Source: Paenibacillus sp. FSL R5-0766
Lineage (GTDB): Bacteria > Bacillota > Bacilli > Paenibacillales > Paenibacillaceae
Length of the DNA: 64,000 nt
Reading direction: 5' to 3'
Assembly (NCBI RefSeq): GCF_037971845.1
Contig: NZ_CP150227.1
Span: forward strand, 4,464,001-4,528,000
In this document: positions 53,357-62,769 of the stretch, in pieces
How the letters are laid out: every line of letters begins with the position of its first letter
Position numbering within the stretch: the first letter of the stretch is position 1
Notes under the pieces: model-generated
Database searches by the model: none
Told to the model about the DNA's origin: nothing
What the model saw: the letters and a program-made list of their open reading frames with translations, nothing else
Position numbers and translations under genes: made by a program

Positions 53357-53938
53357 CTATGCCCCCGCTTGCTCCGGCTCACGTTTGCGTTCGTCCGTGT
53401 ACTCCATGGCTACCGTGTAACCAATGAACAGCCCCCATAACAAAAAGAAACAGAGTTCCGTGATGATTGAATCCCACGTTAAACCGTTCAAAGGCTTCAT
53501 CATCCCGAGTTTCGGTCCTACCAGTATAAAGAGAATCAGCCACCAGACAATTCCATACACCATGCCGGGTACCGGCCCTTTTAATTTTCTAATCGTGAAC
53601 GTGTAGAGCAAGGAAGCCAAGATGGAAAAAACGATAAAAAACAACCAGCCTGTCAAATGTCCAGCTGCGGTATATATATATTCATGTTTGAAAAAAGGCT
53701 CGGCCAGAAATCCGACAGGTACAATCGTAAAATGCAGCAGATAGAATAGCCAATGCAGCCCGCCCCAGATAAAACCGGCAAAGAAGCCAAGCTCTAACGC
53801 AAAGGGAAATGGCTTCGTGTAGTAGTGAGCTTGACCTTGCCTCTGGGTAGGGCGCCTGCCTCTGTCTTTTTGCTGCCGTTCTTTCGAACGTTGGCCTTCA
53901 TCTCGCGATGTATCTTCATGCGTACGCTCTGTCATCAA
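53357..53938 (-). CDS. yqhR: YqhR-like membrane protein
   Basis: 193 residues. Basic, Arg/Gln-rich N-terminal cytoplasmic tail (about 40 residues), then four transmembrane helices (ALELGFFAGFIWGGLHWLFYLL, GWLFFIVFSILASLLYTF, GMVYGIVWWLILFILVG, LCFFLLWGLFIGYTVAM). Function unknown; synteny with B. subtilis yqhR (between yqhQ and aroQ) supports the name. Confidence 0.85.
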   Translation of the reverse strand: MMTERTHEDTSRDEGQRSKERQQKDRGRRPTQRQGQAHYYTKPFPFALELGFFAGFIWGGLHWLFYLLHFTIVPVGFLAEPFFKHEYIYTAAGHLTGWLFFIVFSILASLLYTFTIRKLKGPVPGMVYGIVWWLILFILVGPKLGMMKPLNGLTWDSIITELCFFLLWGLFIGYTVAMEYTDERKREPEQAGA

Positions 53939-54148
53939 TATTCTCCTTCATTCAGTTGATAATCCCGCATTATGCCTCGAATTTCCGCTCCGATTCTACG
54001 AGGTAGTATGTTCAAAACAGGACAATCTTAACAACATCCTTCAAGGTTTGACTCACAAACTAGAAATTGCGCTTAAAATTCGATACAATAGGGTTATTAA
54101 ACTGCCTTTGATCGCGAAGGCCTAGAACAGAATAGGAAGGTGAATAAT

Positions 54149-55141
54149 TTGCCTCAACAATCCAAGCCTGTCAGCTATGGGGGGCAAGCTGTCATTGAAG
54201 GCGTAATGTTCGGTGGGAAACATGTCAACGTTACAGCTGTTCGTAGAAAAGACGGCGAAATTACGTATCTGGAAGTTCCCAAGCAAGACAAGTCCTGGGT
54301 CACGAAATTGCGGCGGATTCCTTTATTACGCGGAATTGTCAGCATTATAGATTCAAGTGTTAAAGGTAGCAGACATCTTAATTATTCTGCTGACGCTTAT
54401 GCTGATGATGAACTGGAACCGGAAGAGAAAGCCAAGCAAAAAGAGAAAGAAGGTTCGGGCTGGAGCCTTAGCATGATTATTGGTGTGACCGCCGTAGCCA
54501 TCCTTTCATTCCTTTTTGGTAAAGTTGTGCTCACTTTGCTTCCTGTTGTTATCGAGAATTTTCTATTCAAAAATGCATTCGACAATCAGTTTTTGCATAA
54601 TTTACTGGAAGGCGGCATTAAGCTGATCCTGTTACTCGCCTATCTGTGGTTAATCTCACAGACGCCGATGATTAAACGTCTCTTCCAGTATCATGGAGCG
54701 GAACACAAAGTAATCAGCGCACATGAAGCTGGTGAAGAACTGACACCGGAGAACGTGCAAAAGTACAGCCGACTGCACTACCGCTGCGGAAGCAGTTTCA
54801 TTATGTTGACTGTTATCATTGGAGTGTTTCTATACTCCCTTTTCACGTACGATAACCTCTGGGAACGGATGGGTCAGCGTCTATTGTTATTGCCAGTTGT
54901 GCTAGGCATTTCTTTTGAACTGTTAAAGCTCACGAATTCGGTACGTGATATTCCTGTACTGCGTTATCTCGGATACCCGGGATTGTGGCTGCAATTGCTG
55001 ACAACAAAAGAACCGACCAACGAACAGGTAGAAGTATCCATTGCTTCGTTTAACCGTATGCGTGAGTTGGATGCCAAGCTTGCCAATGTCTCTGCTACCT
55101 CAGAAGTACCTGTTGCAACACTCGATCCTGTGAAAGGGTGA
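54149..55141 (+). CDS. yqhQ: YqhQ-like DUF1385 membrane protein
   Basis: About 330 residues. Start is a TTG with GAAGG eight bases upstream; the GTG at 54140 sits in the ribosome site. DUF1385 features: GGQAVIEGVMFGGKHVN near the N-terminus, YHGAEHKVISAHEAGEELT, and several transmembrane helices. Function is not established for the family (a metal-dependent enzyme has been suggested from the conserved His). Followed without gap by the next gene. Confidence 0.88.
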   Translation: MPQQSKPVSYGGQAVIEGVMFGGKHVNVTAVRRKDGEITYLEVPKQDKSWVTKLRRIPLLRGIVSIIDSSVKGSRHLNYSADAYADDELEPEEKAKQKEKEGSGWSLSMIIGVTAVAILSFLFGKVVLTLLPVVIENFLFKNAFDNQFLHNLLEGGIKLILLLAYLWLISQTPMIKRLFQYHGAEHKVISAHEAGEELTPENVQKYSRLHYRCGSSFIMLTVIIGVFLYSLFTYDNLWERMGQRLLLLPVVLGISFELLKLTNSVRDIPVLRYLGYPGLWLQLLTTKEPTNEQVEVSIASFNRMRELDAKLANVSATSEVPVATLDPVKG

Positions 55142-55146
55142 ATGAT

Positions 55147-55479
55147 ATGAACAAGCAGGCAATCTTATTTTGGACGTTCATCGCACTAGCTGCTGTTGGA
55201 GTCTTGACTTGGCTGGGGAACGCTAGTCCATCCAGGATCATTATTCCTCTGGTCGTGTTCGGAGCCGTATTCCTGCTGTACAAATATCCGCCTCGTCGCT
55301 GGGCAAGCAAAACCAAATCACCGAAGATTAAACCATCGGCACGAACCATGGCAAAAGTTAATGCACAGTCCAGTGCCAGAAAGAGCAGCGGCTCTTCAAA
55401 GAAACGTAAGGATTATCCTTTCCAAGTGATTCAAGGACAAAAAGGGAAAAGTGATGAAGATATACCGAAATTTCACTAA
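55147..55479 (+). CDS. Small membrane protein in the yqhP position
   Basis: About 110 residues, two transmembrane segments (ILFWTFIALAAVGVLTWLG and RIIIPLVVFGAVFLLYKY) followed by a strongly basic, disordered tail (KTKSPKIKPSARTMAK, SSKKRKDYP). Overlaps or abuts the end of yqhQ; translation coupling likely. Position matches B. subtilis yqhP, sequence similarity not verified. Confidence 0.72.
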   Translation: MNKQAILFWTFIALAAVGVLTWLGNASPSRIIIPLVVFGAVFLLYKYPPRRWASKTKSPKIKPSARTMAKVNAQSSARKSSGSSKKRKDYPFQVIQGQKGKSDEDIPKFH

Positions 55480-55496
55480 AAGCTACTGAACAACCA

Positions 55497-55537
55497 AAAA
55501 AGCAGTTCTCCCAACTTGCGGAGAATTGCTTTTTTCA
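55497..55537. terminator. Bidirectional terminator between yqhP-like and patatin-like genes
   Basis: AAAAAGCAGTTCTCC pairs with GGAGAATTGCTTTTTT; T runs on both strands. Confidence 0.85.
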
Positions 55538-55540
55538 CGT

Positions 55541-56542
55541 TTATACAGGAATCAGAGGTGGAGCTTCTGCCTGTTTCTTACGCAATTCTTTTCTTTGTTT
55601 GTCCAGCTGTTCACCATACATTTTCATATTCCATCCGTTGAAAAATTCGCTCCCTGCGGTAGCGCCTGATCGATATAAGGCTGTGCTGTCCTGTAACGAT
55701 AAATGAAATTGCGTTGGTTTAATCCCAAGCGTTGGTATCTTCACTGTACGAAACCGGTTAATCTGTTCGATGTAGCGTTCATCATGTGCTGTGAGCATCG
55801 TCTCTACAAGGGCCTGAAGCATGCTTAGCGGTCCTTTAATCCGGGCGGGTTCTACTTCCGTCTTCCCCACCATTTTGAATCCGACAACCGGAATAACGTC
55901 TCCTCCTCGTTCCGAGCGATCACCATCGAAGAGCCACAACGGAAAATTGCTAAGCAATCCGCCATCCACGACATAAACGAACTGATCTTGAAAAGGAAGG
56001 CCTTTGGAGAATACTGGCGATTTGCGTATGACTACCGGATCGAAAAAATACGGGATACTGCAACTCATACGTACCGCCTTTGCAACATCCAGCTTCGCAG
56101 GGTCAATGCCAAACCGCCGAATATCGTCTGGCAACACCAGAATGGTCCCATTGGATATATCGGATGCGGTAATAAGCAACTTGCCTTGTGGCAAGTCAGC
56201 GAATGTGCGAATCCCTTTCTGCTCCAGCATCTTGCGAATCCATGATTCCAGCGCTTCTCCCGAATACAAACCTTTCTTCAAGAACAGCCTCGCGGCGGGT
56301 CCGATCCATCGGGTATTAAATATGGGGGAACGACGCAGCAATGAAGCAAACGGCGTATTCTCAATAATGACTTTCATCTCCTCGGCCCTGTAACCGGCCG
56401 CTAGCAGAGCAGCAACAATGGAACCGGATGATGTGCCTGCCACTCGATTAAACTGAATGCCGCAGTCTTGAGCACCCTGCACAGCACCTGCAAGCGAGAT
56501 CCCTTTGACGCCTCCACCTTCAAACACCGCGTTAATTAACAT
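55541..56542 (-). CDS. Patatin-like phospholipase (YqhO type)
   Basis: About 333 residues from the ATG at 56542. Catalytic dyad visible: nucleophile Ser in GTSSGS (GxSxG) and Asp in VVDGGLLSNFP (DGG). Oxyanion-hole glycine loop FEGGGVKG at the N-terminus. Probably a cytosolic or membrane-associated lipid acyl hydrolase; substrate unknown. Its Shine-Dalgarno (GGGGG) lies within the 3' arm of the preceding terminator-like stem (see findings). The longer ORF start (56587) lies upstream of that stem and is not supported. Confidence 0.82.
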   Translation of the reverse strand: MLINAVFEGGGVKGISLAGAVQGAQDCGIQFNRVAGTSSGSIVAALLAAGYRAEEMKVIIENTPFASLLRRSPIFNTRWIGPAARLFLKKGLYSGEALESWIRKMLEQKGIRTFADLPQGKLLITASDISNGTILVLPDDIRRFGIDPAKLDVAKAVRMSCSIPYFFDPVVIRKSPVFSKGLPFQDQFVYVVDGGLLSNFPLWLFDGDRSERGGDVIPVVGFKMVGKTEVEPARIKGPLSMLQALVETMLTAHDERYIEQINRFRTVKIPTLGIKPTQFHLSLQDSTALYRSGATAGSEFFNGWNMKMYGEQLDKQRKELRKKQAEAPPLIPV

Positions 56543-56544
56543 AA

Positions 56545-56608
56545 CAAAAAACCCCCGTTCTCCAGGCAGCCACGTTTCTACTGCCACTCTATGAGAACAA
56601 GGGTTTGT
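56545..56608 (-). terminator. Terminator-like stem between the glycosidase and patatin genes
   Basis: On the minus strand AACCCTTGTTCTC pairs with GAGAACGGGGGTT and is followed by TTTTTTG, 26 bp past the glycosidase stop and ending at the patatin start. Confidence 0.7.
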
Positions 56609-56633
56609 CTTATCACTGTATTGTTAAAATGTT

Positions 56634-58244
56634 TTAGAGACCATAATAAGCTTTTAATTTGGCAATTAGGCCGAGAGGGTTCTTCGTCAAGTATTGTGAA
56701 CTAAAGAAAATATCCCCTTTGACCGAACCATACTTCTTGTTGTAGTTCAGCTGATCGATGATCTCCTGTGAAGTCTGCCAACCAATTTCCGGCGTACCTA
56801 ACTTATAAGGAGAGTGACCGATATACAATTTTACATTTGTGTTAGCCACTTCATTCGCCCACCAGTCCACGACTTTGTCATATCGGGCTACGTTTAATGT
56901 CATACTCCAATACACCTGCGGAGCGACATAGTCGATCCACTCTTGGTTAATCCATGTCCGCACATCTGCATTCATGCTGTCATACGCGGTTACTCCTGCT
57001 TTGGTATCAGAACCTGTCAGATCAACGGATTTGTTACGCCATACACCAAATGGACTAATTCCATATTCAACGTTAGCTTTCACGCTGTGAATACTCTGCC
57101 CGAGCTGCTTAACGAACTGATTGATATTGTCCCGACGCCATTCAGCACGGTCTTTGGTATTCAATGTGTTATAGGTTTTGAAGGCTGCATCATCATTAAA
57201 AGTCACATTGGACGGATAGAAATAATCATCCAGATGTACGCCATCAATATCATACTGATTGACCACTTCCATGATCGTATCGATAATATGCTGTCTGGCT
57301 TCCGGGATGCCCGGGTTAATGTACAATTTGCCGGATGCATTCACAATCCAGTCGGGATGAAGCTTCGAGATGTGGTTTGCAGCCAAGTTTGATGTACTTG
57401 CTGAGTTCGTTGCTCTAAACGGATTAAACCAGGCGTGGAACTCCAGACCCCGTTTGTGTGCTTCCTCAACCATAAACGCGAGGGGATCATAACCTGGATC
57501 TTTACCTTGTGTTCCTGTCAATACGCTGTTCCAAGGTACCAGACCTGAAGGATAGATGGCATCCCCATTGGCTCTCACTTGGACAAATACGGCATTAATG
57601 CCCATACCTTGCAACGTATCTAGCTGTTTTGTATACTCCTGTTTTTGCTTCTCTACATTTCCCTTGGCACCAGATGTAGGCCAGTCTCCATTCACAGTGG
57701 AAATCCAGGCTCCCCGCATCTCTTCAGAAGCTGGCACAGTGCCCGTACCTCCTGGCTCCGCTGGGGTTACCGGGGTTGGTTCAGGAGTTGGGACTGATTC
57801 GTCTCCTGTGTACAGATCAATGGTCTGGGCAGCCTGATTCCAGTTCACTCGAATGCCCAGGTTCTCACTGACGAATCGAATGGGTACCATGACCCGACCC
57901 TGTTTCAATTCGACCGATGCATCCAGACCAACTACAGCGTTATCCACCGTCGCCTGCTGGCGTCCGCTCGTCATAGAGATGACCGAATCGGATTTCTGAA
58001 TGGTCACGGTACGAGTAGCTTGAGACCATAAAACAGACGCACCCAGTCCTTCGCTAATAACACGCAGAGGCACCATCGTTACATTTACTTTGGGCAAGAT
58101 GTAGGGTGATACATCCGATTCCAAACGGTTGCCGTCTAGAAAAATAGCGATTTCCTTCTGCCCGGCCGCTTGTGCCGTCATACCTGCTGTCTGTAATCCA
58201 AGTACAAAAATGAGCAGCAGCATCAATCCTTTACGAACGTTCAT
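56634..58244 (-). CDS. Secreted GHL10-family glycoside hydrolase with copper-amine-oxidase-N domain
   Basis: 536 residues. Signal peptide (GLMLLLIFVLGLQTAGMTAQAAG), then a copper_amine_oxidase_N domain (about 35-145, two halves: MVPLRVISEGLGASVLW and VMVPIRFVSENLGIRVNW), a Pro/Thr/Glu linker, and a GHL10 TIM barrel (GAWISTVNGDWP, AWFNPFRATN, YDIDGVHLDDYFYP with likely catalytic Asp). Exported; probably acts on wall or exopolysaccharide. This domain pairing is frequent in Paenibacillus. Confidence 0.85.
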   Translation of the reverse strand: MNVRKGLMLLLIFVLGLQTAGMTAQAAGQKEIAIFLDGNRLESDVSPYILPKVNVTMVPLRVISEGLGASVLWSQATRTVTIQKSDSVISMTSGRQQATVDNAVVGLDASVELKQGRVMVPIRFVSENLGIRVNWNQAAQTIDLYTGDESVPTPEPTPVTPAEPGGTGTVPASEEMRGAWISTVNGDWPTSGAKGNVEKQKQEYTKQLDTLQGMGINAVFVQVRANGDAIYPSGLVPWNSVLTGTQGKDPGYDPLAFMVEEAHKRGLEFHAWFNPFRATNSASTSNLAANHISKLHPDWIVNASGKLYINPGIPEARQHIIDTIMEVVNQYDIDGVHLDDYFYPSNVTFNDDAAFKTYNTLNTKDRAEWRRDNINQFVKQLGQSIHSVKANVEYGISPFGVWRNKSVDLTGSDTKAGVTAYDSMNADVRTWINQEWIDYVAPQVYWSMTLNVARYDKVVDWWANEVANTNVKLYIGHSPYKLGTPEIGWQTSQEIIDQLNYNKKYGSVKGDIFFSSQYLTKNPLGLIAKLKAYYGL

Positions 58245-58360
58245 TAGTGCAGTCCTCCAAAATCATTATAAATTTGCGGTAAATTCTACTAGTTTAATAG
58301 ACGCTCCTACCAATCGTTTAGTTGCGAAAATCACCAAATTATGGTGTGATTGCACAAAAA

Positions 58361-58396
58361 AAAATGCTTCCTGCCATTGAAACGGCAAGAAGCATC
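58361..58396 (-). terminator. Terminator after mntR
   Basis: ATGCTTCCTGCC pairs with GGCAAGAAGCAT (one bulge) and is followed by eight or more T on the minus strand. Confidence 0.75.
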
Positions 58397-58453
58397 CTTT
58401 GATCACAGGATACGATTCATTGTATATCACCATGTGTATTCCACTGCTGAAAC

Positions 58454-58882
58454 TTAAGATTCTGTATTACTCATGACATCCTGAAGATTTTTGAGGTCAC
58501 GCAACCGACTCTCGTCCTGACGGAAGTATTCAACCAAGGACTCGATGCATGTAATGGAGTCCCAGCTCAGATGATGTTCAATGCCTTCAACATCATTGTA
58601 GATATTTTGTTCCTGAACACCAATCGTTGTCAAAAATTGTTCAAGCAGATGATGGCGCTCCATCAAACGTTTGCCCATCTTTTTGCCTTTTGGCGTAAGC
58701 ACCAGTCCGCGGTACTTTTCATAGATCAGGTACTCGTCTTTGTCCAGCTTTTGGATCATCTTCGTCACCGATGAAGGATGTACTTCCAGTCCTTCAGCTA
58801 TATCAGACACACGAGCATAGCCCTTTTCATCAATTAATTTGTATATACGCTCCAAATAATCTTCCATACTGGGCGTTGGCAT
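58454..58882 (-). CDS. mntR: Manganese-responsive regulator MntR
   Basis: 142 residues, DtxR family. N-terminal winged helix ([41 protein letters not shown] split by family-typical spacing) and metal-binding/dimerisation helices with [24 protein letters not shown]. Short form without SH3 domain, as in B. subtilis MntR, which represses Mn2+ importers. No Mn transporter gene lies in the window. Confidence 0.93.
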   Translation of the reverse strand: MPTPSMEDYLERIYKLIDEKGYARVSDIAEGLEVHPSSVTKMIQKLDKDEYLIYEKYRGLVLTPKGKKMGKRLMERHHLLEQFLTTIGVQEQNIYNDVEGIEHHLSWDSITCIESLVEYFRQDESRLRDLKNLQDVMSNTES

Positions 58883-59074
58883 CTGCTTCCCTCTTTTCTC
58901 TCTGACCGGCCCCTATTCGTGCCTGGTCCCTATCTTATAATGATACATGTTATCAATACGCATTGGCAAGTCCTGCACAGTTCGGAGCGCGCTGTTTCAC
59001 AAGTAATTGGCAGGCGTGACTTCTCCCCAAACGAGGCAAACTAAGCAAAGTTCCGCATCGAAAGGAGTGATTTC

Positions 59075-60145
59075 GTGAGTACAAGTGTAGCCTCACCGCC
59101 CGTTCGTAAAGCAAAAGGCACTAAACCCTTTATTCCCGATTTGGTGTATTTTGAACCCGGTGCGTTGGAATATGATAAAGGCAAACGGATTATGGAGTGG
59201 GTGACATCCAAAAACATACCTTATCAAATGACCACATCCCATAACCGTATCACAAACTTGCCGGGTGAAACCGAACAAGAAAAATATCGGATGGCAAAGC
59301 GTACTCTGGTCGTTGGTGTACGCAAAACACTTAAGTTCGACCAGTCGAAACCTTCAGCGGAATATGCCATTCCCATCTCTACAGGCTGTATGGGGCACTG
59401 CCATTATTGTTATCTTCAAACTACACTTGGTGCGAAACCTTATGTCCGTGTCTATGTTAATACCGAGGAGATCATTCAGGCTGCAAAAGGATACATCGAA
59501 GAACGCTCGCCTGAAATCACACGATTTGAAGCCGCCTGTACGTCTGATCCCGTAGGACTCGAGCATATCACGGAGAACCTAAGTGACCTGATTCGTTTTA
59601 TGGCGGATGAAAAATACGGGCGCTTGCGATTTGTAACCAAATATCATCACGTTGATCCGTTGCTGAACCTTAAACATAACGGCCACACCCGTATCCGGTT
59701 TAGTGTCAATTCGGATTATGTCATCAAAAACTTTGAACCGGCTACCTCCAGATTTGAGGAACGCATTGAAGCTGCTGGCAAAATTGCACACGCCGGTTAT
59801 CCCCTGGGATTCATTATCGCTCCGATTATGTGGTATGAAGGCTGGGAAGAAGGATACTCGGAGCTGTTGCAGAAACTGGCAGATACACTTCCAGAGGAAG
59901 CAACCAAGGATCTTACCTTTGAGATGATCCAGCACCGTTTTACCAAAACGGCCAAAGCGACCATTGAAAAGCGATATCCCAAAACCAAGCTGGAGATGGA
60001 TATCGAGAAACGCAAGATGAAATGGGGCCGCTGGGGTCAGTACAAGTATGTGTATAAGGATGACCAGCAAGATGCGCTTCGCGAATTCATTACGGAACGA
60101 ATCTTTGAACATTTTCCACTAGCCAATATTGATTACTTCACCTAA
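59075..60145 (+). CDS. splB: Spore photoproduct lyase
   Basis: 356 residues. Radical SAM enzyme that reverts 5-thyminyl-5,6-dihydrothymine in germinating spores. The 4Fe-4S site is CMGHCHYC (CxxxCxxC); the H-atom donor Cys is in FEAACTSDPVG. GTG start with AAAGGAG seven bases upstream. Sigma G control is known for the family; no promoter called here. Monocistronic, with a terminator downstream. Confidence 0.95.
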   Translation: MSTSVASPPVRKAKGTKPFIPDLVYFEPGALEYDKGKRIMEWVTSKNIPYQMTTSHNRITNLPGETEQEKYRMAKRTLVVGVRKTLKFDQSKPSAEYAIPISTGCMGHCHYCYLQTTLGAKPYVRVYVNTEEIIQAAKGYIEERSPEITRFEAACTSDPVGLEHITENLSDLIRFMADEKYGRLRFVTKYHHVDPLLNLKHNGHTRIRFSVNSDYVIKNFEPATSRFEERIEAAGKIAHAGYPLGFIIAPIMWYEGWEEGYSELLQKLADTLPEEATKDLTFEMIQHRFTKTAKATIEKRYPKTKLEMDIEKRKMKWGRWGQYKYVYKDDQQDALREFITERIFEHFPLANIDYFT

Positions 60146-60204
60146 ACGAACAACAGGATTGCCCAAAATCATATGCAGTTAAAAGCATGCCTAACAAACG
60201 ATTA

Positions 60205-60259
60205 AAAAGCAGGTTACATGACCCAGAGTGACTCTGGTTAACATGTAGCCTGCTTTGTC
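60205..60259. terminator. Terminator after splB
   Basis: AAAGCAGGTTACATG pairs with CATGTAGCCTGCTTT around a loop containing a second small stem (CAGAGTGACTCTG). Functions for splB and possibly for convergent ccdA. Confidence 0.8.
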
Positions 60260-60292
60260 ATGCATTTTTAAATTCGAATTCAGTTCATCCGT

Positions 60293-61006
60293 TTAAATAA
60301 TCATCCAGTCTGGTGTAATCTGCTGCAACCAGATGGTAATCTTCGTCATCTGATCTGTAAAAAGCAATACCCCAAGGAACAACATTAATGCTCCCCCAAC
60401 TTTCATCATGACATTGGAATACCGTAAGATCCAGCGTGTTGAACCGATGAAAAAGGCCAAAATGAAAAACGGGATTGCAAACCCTGCCGTATAACCTGTA
60501 ATCAGCGCCAGCCAGGTTGTGGGCTCACTTGCAGCCATCGCAATGATTGTTGCCAGAATGGGACCAATACACGGCGACCAGCCTGCTGAGAAACCGATGC
60601 CAAATATAAACGAGCCCAGATAGCCTGCAGGTTTCCATTTCATATCCAGCTTACGTTCCTTCATCAGAAACTGTGGCTTGAACACACCAAGCAAAAACAA
60701 CCCCATAAGCATAATCAAAATCGCAGACAATTGCCGAATCAGTTCTCGGTTATCATTGAAAAATTGGCCAAACAGTCCAGCACCCAGGCCAAGAGAATAA
60801 AATACTGCCGAGAAACCTAAAATAAACGCCAGCGTATGCGTCATCGTCTTAAAGCGGACTTCGCGCTGATTGCGGTCATCCTTCAGTTGTTGCACCGTCA
60901 TACCTGTAATGTAGGAGAGGTATGATGGATACAACGGAAGACAACAAGGTGATATAAATGAGACCAAGCCTGCTACAAAAGCCATCCATACATTAACATC
61001 AGGCAT
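60293..61006 (-). CDS. ccdA: CcdA-type thiol-disulfide membrane transporter
   Basis: About 237 residues, six transmembrane helices. The redox Cys are in SFISPCCLPLYPSYL (TM1) and GWSPCIGPIL (TM4). CcdA moves reducing power across the membrane for cytochrome c maturation and, in Bacillus, for spore development. Start at the ATG at 61006 chosen to fit TM1; GGGAG lies 11 bases upstream. No ResA/StoA partner is adjacent. Confidence 0.9.
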   Translation of the reverse strand: MPDVNVWMAFVAGLVSFISPCCLPLYPSYLSYITGMTVQQLKDDRNQREVRFKTMTHTLAFILGFSAVFYSLGLGAGLFGQFFNDNRELIRQLSAILIMLMGLFLLGVFKPQFLMKERKLDMKWKPAGYLGSFIFGIGFSAGWSPCIGPILATIIAMAASEPTTWLALITGYTAGFAIPFFILAFFIGSTRWILRYSNVMMKVGGALMLFLGVLLFTDQMTKITIWLQQITPDWMII

Positions 61007-61055
61007 GAAGCGGATGTCTCCCTTCCCCGGGCTCACGTGCTTGCTCGTTCAGTCG

Positions 61056-61859
61056 TCAGGCTCGGAACCCTTTTTTTCCAATCATCGTCAGAATCAGCAT
61101 CATGATCAGCAATAATACAATCGTTGCTCCAGGTGCGAGGTTCCAGATACCTGCTACAACCAGTCCAAGGACTACGGCAATTTCGCCGATAACCACGGAT
61201 AAAATAATGGCGGATTTGAAACTTCGAGCCATCAACAGGCTGACCGCTACCGGAATGGTCAATAGTGCTGACACCAGAAGCGCACCGACAATCTTGATCG
61301 CCGTGCTTATGACAAGTGCTGTCATCACCGTGATTAACATGTTCAGAATTCTCACAGGCAACCCTGTAACCGCTGCCGCATCTTCCTCAAAGCTGAGCAG
61401 GAAAAATTCCTTATGTAACAATGCCACTACAATCACCACGATCAGCGTAACCACACCTACAAGCTTCAGATCCGTAGCGTCTAATGTATATATACTGCCG
61501 AATAAATAACTCATGACATCTGCATTATATCCTTTGCCCAGTGTAAAGAACAAGGAAGCAAGAGCCACGCCACCGGACATGATAATGGCAATCGATAATT
61601 CGGCATAACTCTTGTACGCTTTGCGCAATTTCTCTATCGCAAATGAAGCAAGCACGGCAAATATCAGGCCCACTGCAATGGGATACACTTCAATCAGGAA
61701 TCCAAGTGCAACACCGGCAATGGTCACATGAGACAAGGTGTCTCCGATCATGGATAACCGCCGTAAGACCAGGAACAGTCCGATTAACGGAGCGGTAATG
61801 CCAATTAACAACCCACCCGCCAGGGCACGCTGAAAAAAATCACTCATTAATATTTCCAA
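61056..61859 (-). CDS. znuB: Zinc ABC transporter permease
   Basis: About 267 residues, eight or so transmembrane helices of the ZnuB/AdcB type (GGLLIGITAPLIGLFLVLRRLSMIGDTLSHVTIAGVALG, conserved EAA-like region AIKIVGALLVSALLTIPVA). Start is uncertain: a TTG at 61859, 11 bases after AAGGAG, fits best; a GTG at 61868 sits in the ribosome site. Downstream of znuC in a three-gene operon znuA-znuC-znuB. Confidence 0.87.
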   Translation of the reverse strand: MEILMSDFFQRALAGGLLIGITAPLIGLFLVLRRLSMIGDTLSHVTIAGVALGFLIEVYPIAVGLIFAVLASFAIEKLRKAYKSYAELSIAIIMSGGVALASLFFTLGKGYNADVMSYLFGSIYTLDATDLKLVGVVTLIVVIVVALLHKEFFLLSFEEDAAAVTGLPVRILNMLITVMTALVISTAIKIVGALLVSALLTIPVAVSLLMARSFKSAIILSVVIGEIAVVLGLVVAGIWNLAPGATIVLLLIMMLILTMIGKKGFRA

Positions 61860-61911
61860 AACAAACACGACTCCTTCGGCCTTACTCTAATCTAATGGGC
61901 CATAAATACGG

Positions 61912-62670
61912 CTAGCGTACCTGTGCAGTGGTATGTTGCAGATTGGTCTCAGCACAATCCTGTACCTCATGCGAATGACGGACATGAAAATTAATTTTTC
62001 CATTCGTTACAACAGCTTCAGAACCCAGATAACTCTCCATCCGATCCATATCATGAGACACCATTAGAAAAGTCATTCGGTGATGTTCATGCATATGCGT
62101 AATCAGTTCAAAGAAACTGGCCTGTGATTCAGCATCAATACCTACGGTAGGTTCATCCAGAATCAACAGATCCGGGTGATTGATAAGCGCTCGTGCCAAA
62201 AATACACGCTGCTGTTGTCCGCCGGACAATTGACCAATACGTTTGTTCGCCAGATCCTCGATCCGCATGACCTGCATCGCATCCGTGCACTGTTGCTGAC
62301 ATTTGCGAGACATACGACGGAACATGTTTTTGTTATTATACAAGCCTGACATGACCACTTCACGAACGGTCGCAGGGAACAACGGGTTAAATGCATTCTT
62401 TTGAGGCACATACCCGATTCGGTCCCAGTCCTTGAACCTGCGGATCGACTGTCCGAATAGTTTGATATCTCCCTGCGCAGGAGGAAGAAGTCCTACCAGC
62501 ATGCGCAGCAATGTCGTTTTACCCGCCCCATTGGAACCGATAATCCCGACAAAGTCCCGTTCCTGGGCCATAAAATCGAGATTCTCAATCACTCGCTGGT
62601 CCCCGTAGGAAAATGATAGTTTCTCGATCTCTATAATTGGATCATGACATAGTGGCATGATTTGCTGCAT
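61912..62670 (-). CDS. znuC: Zinc ABC transporter ATP-binding protein
   Basis: About 252 residues. Walker A GSNGAGKTTLLRML, Q-loop VPQKNAF, signature QLSGGQQQRVFLARAL, Walker B LLILDEPTVGID, H-loop VSHD. The ATG at 62670 has AAGGGCGG seven bases upstream. Couples ATP hydrolysis to zinc import with ZnuB and the His-rich lipoprotein. Confidence 0.9.
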   Translation of the reverse strand: MQQIMPLCHDPIIEIEKLSFSYGDQRVIENLDFMAQERDFVGIIGSNGAGKTTLLRMLVGLLPPAQGDIKLFGQSIRRFKDWDRIGYVPQKNAFNPLFPATVREVVMSGLYNNKNMFRRMSRKCQQQCTDAMQVMRIEDLANKRIGQLSGGQQQRVFLARALINHPDLLILDEPTVGIDAESQASFFELITHMHEHHRMTFLMVSHDMDRMESYLGSEAVVTNGKINFHVRHSHEVQDCAETNLQHTTAQVR

Positions 62671-62714
62671 GGCAAAGCCGCCCTTCATTATATATAAGAA
62701 TCCCATAGCGTCCT

Positions 62715-62744
62715 AAGAGCCTTCACCGTGAACGGTAAAGACTC
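62715..62744 (-). other. Stem-loop between znuA and znuC
   Basis: On the minus strand AGAGTCTTTACCG pairs (two mismatches) with CGGTGAAGGCTCT. No T run. It may reduce read-through so the binding protein is made in excess over the membrane parts. Confidence 0.6.
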
Positions 62745-62769
62745 TTCGATCTGAATTCTTCATTCTATC

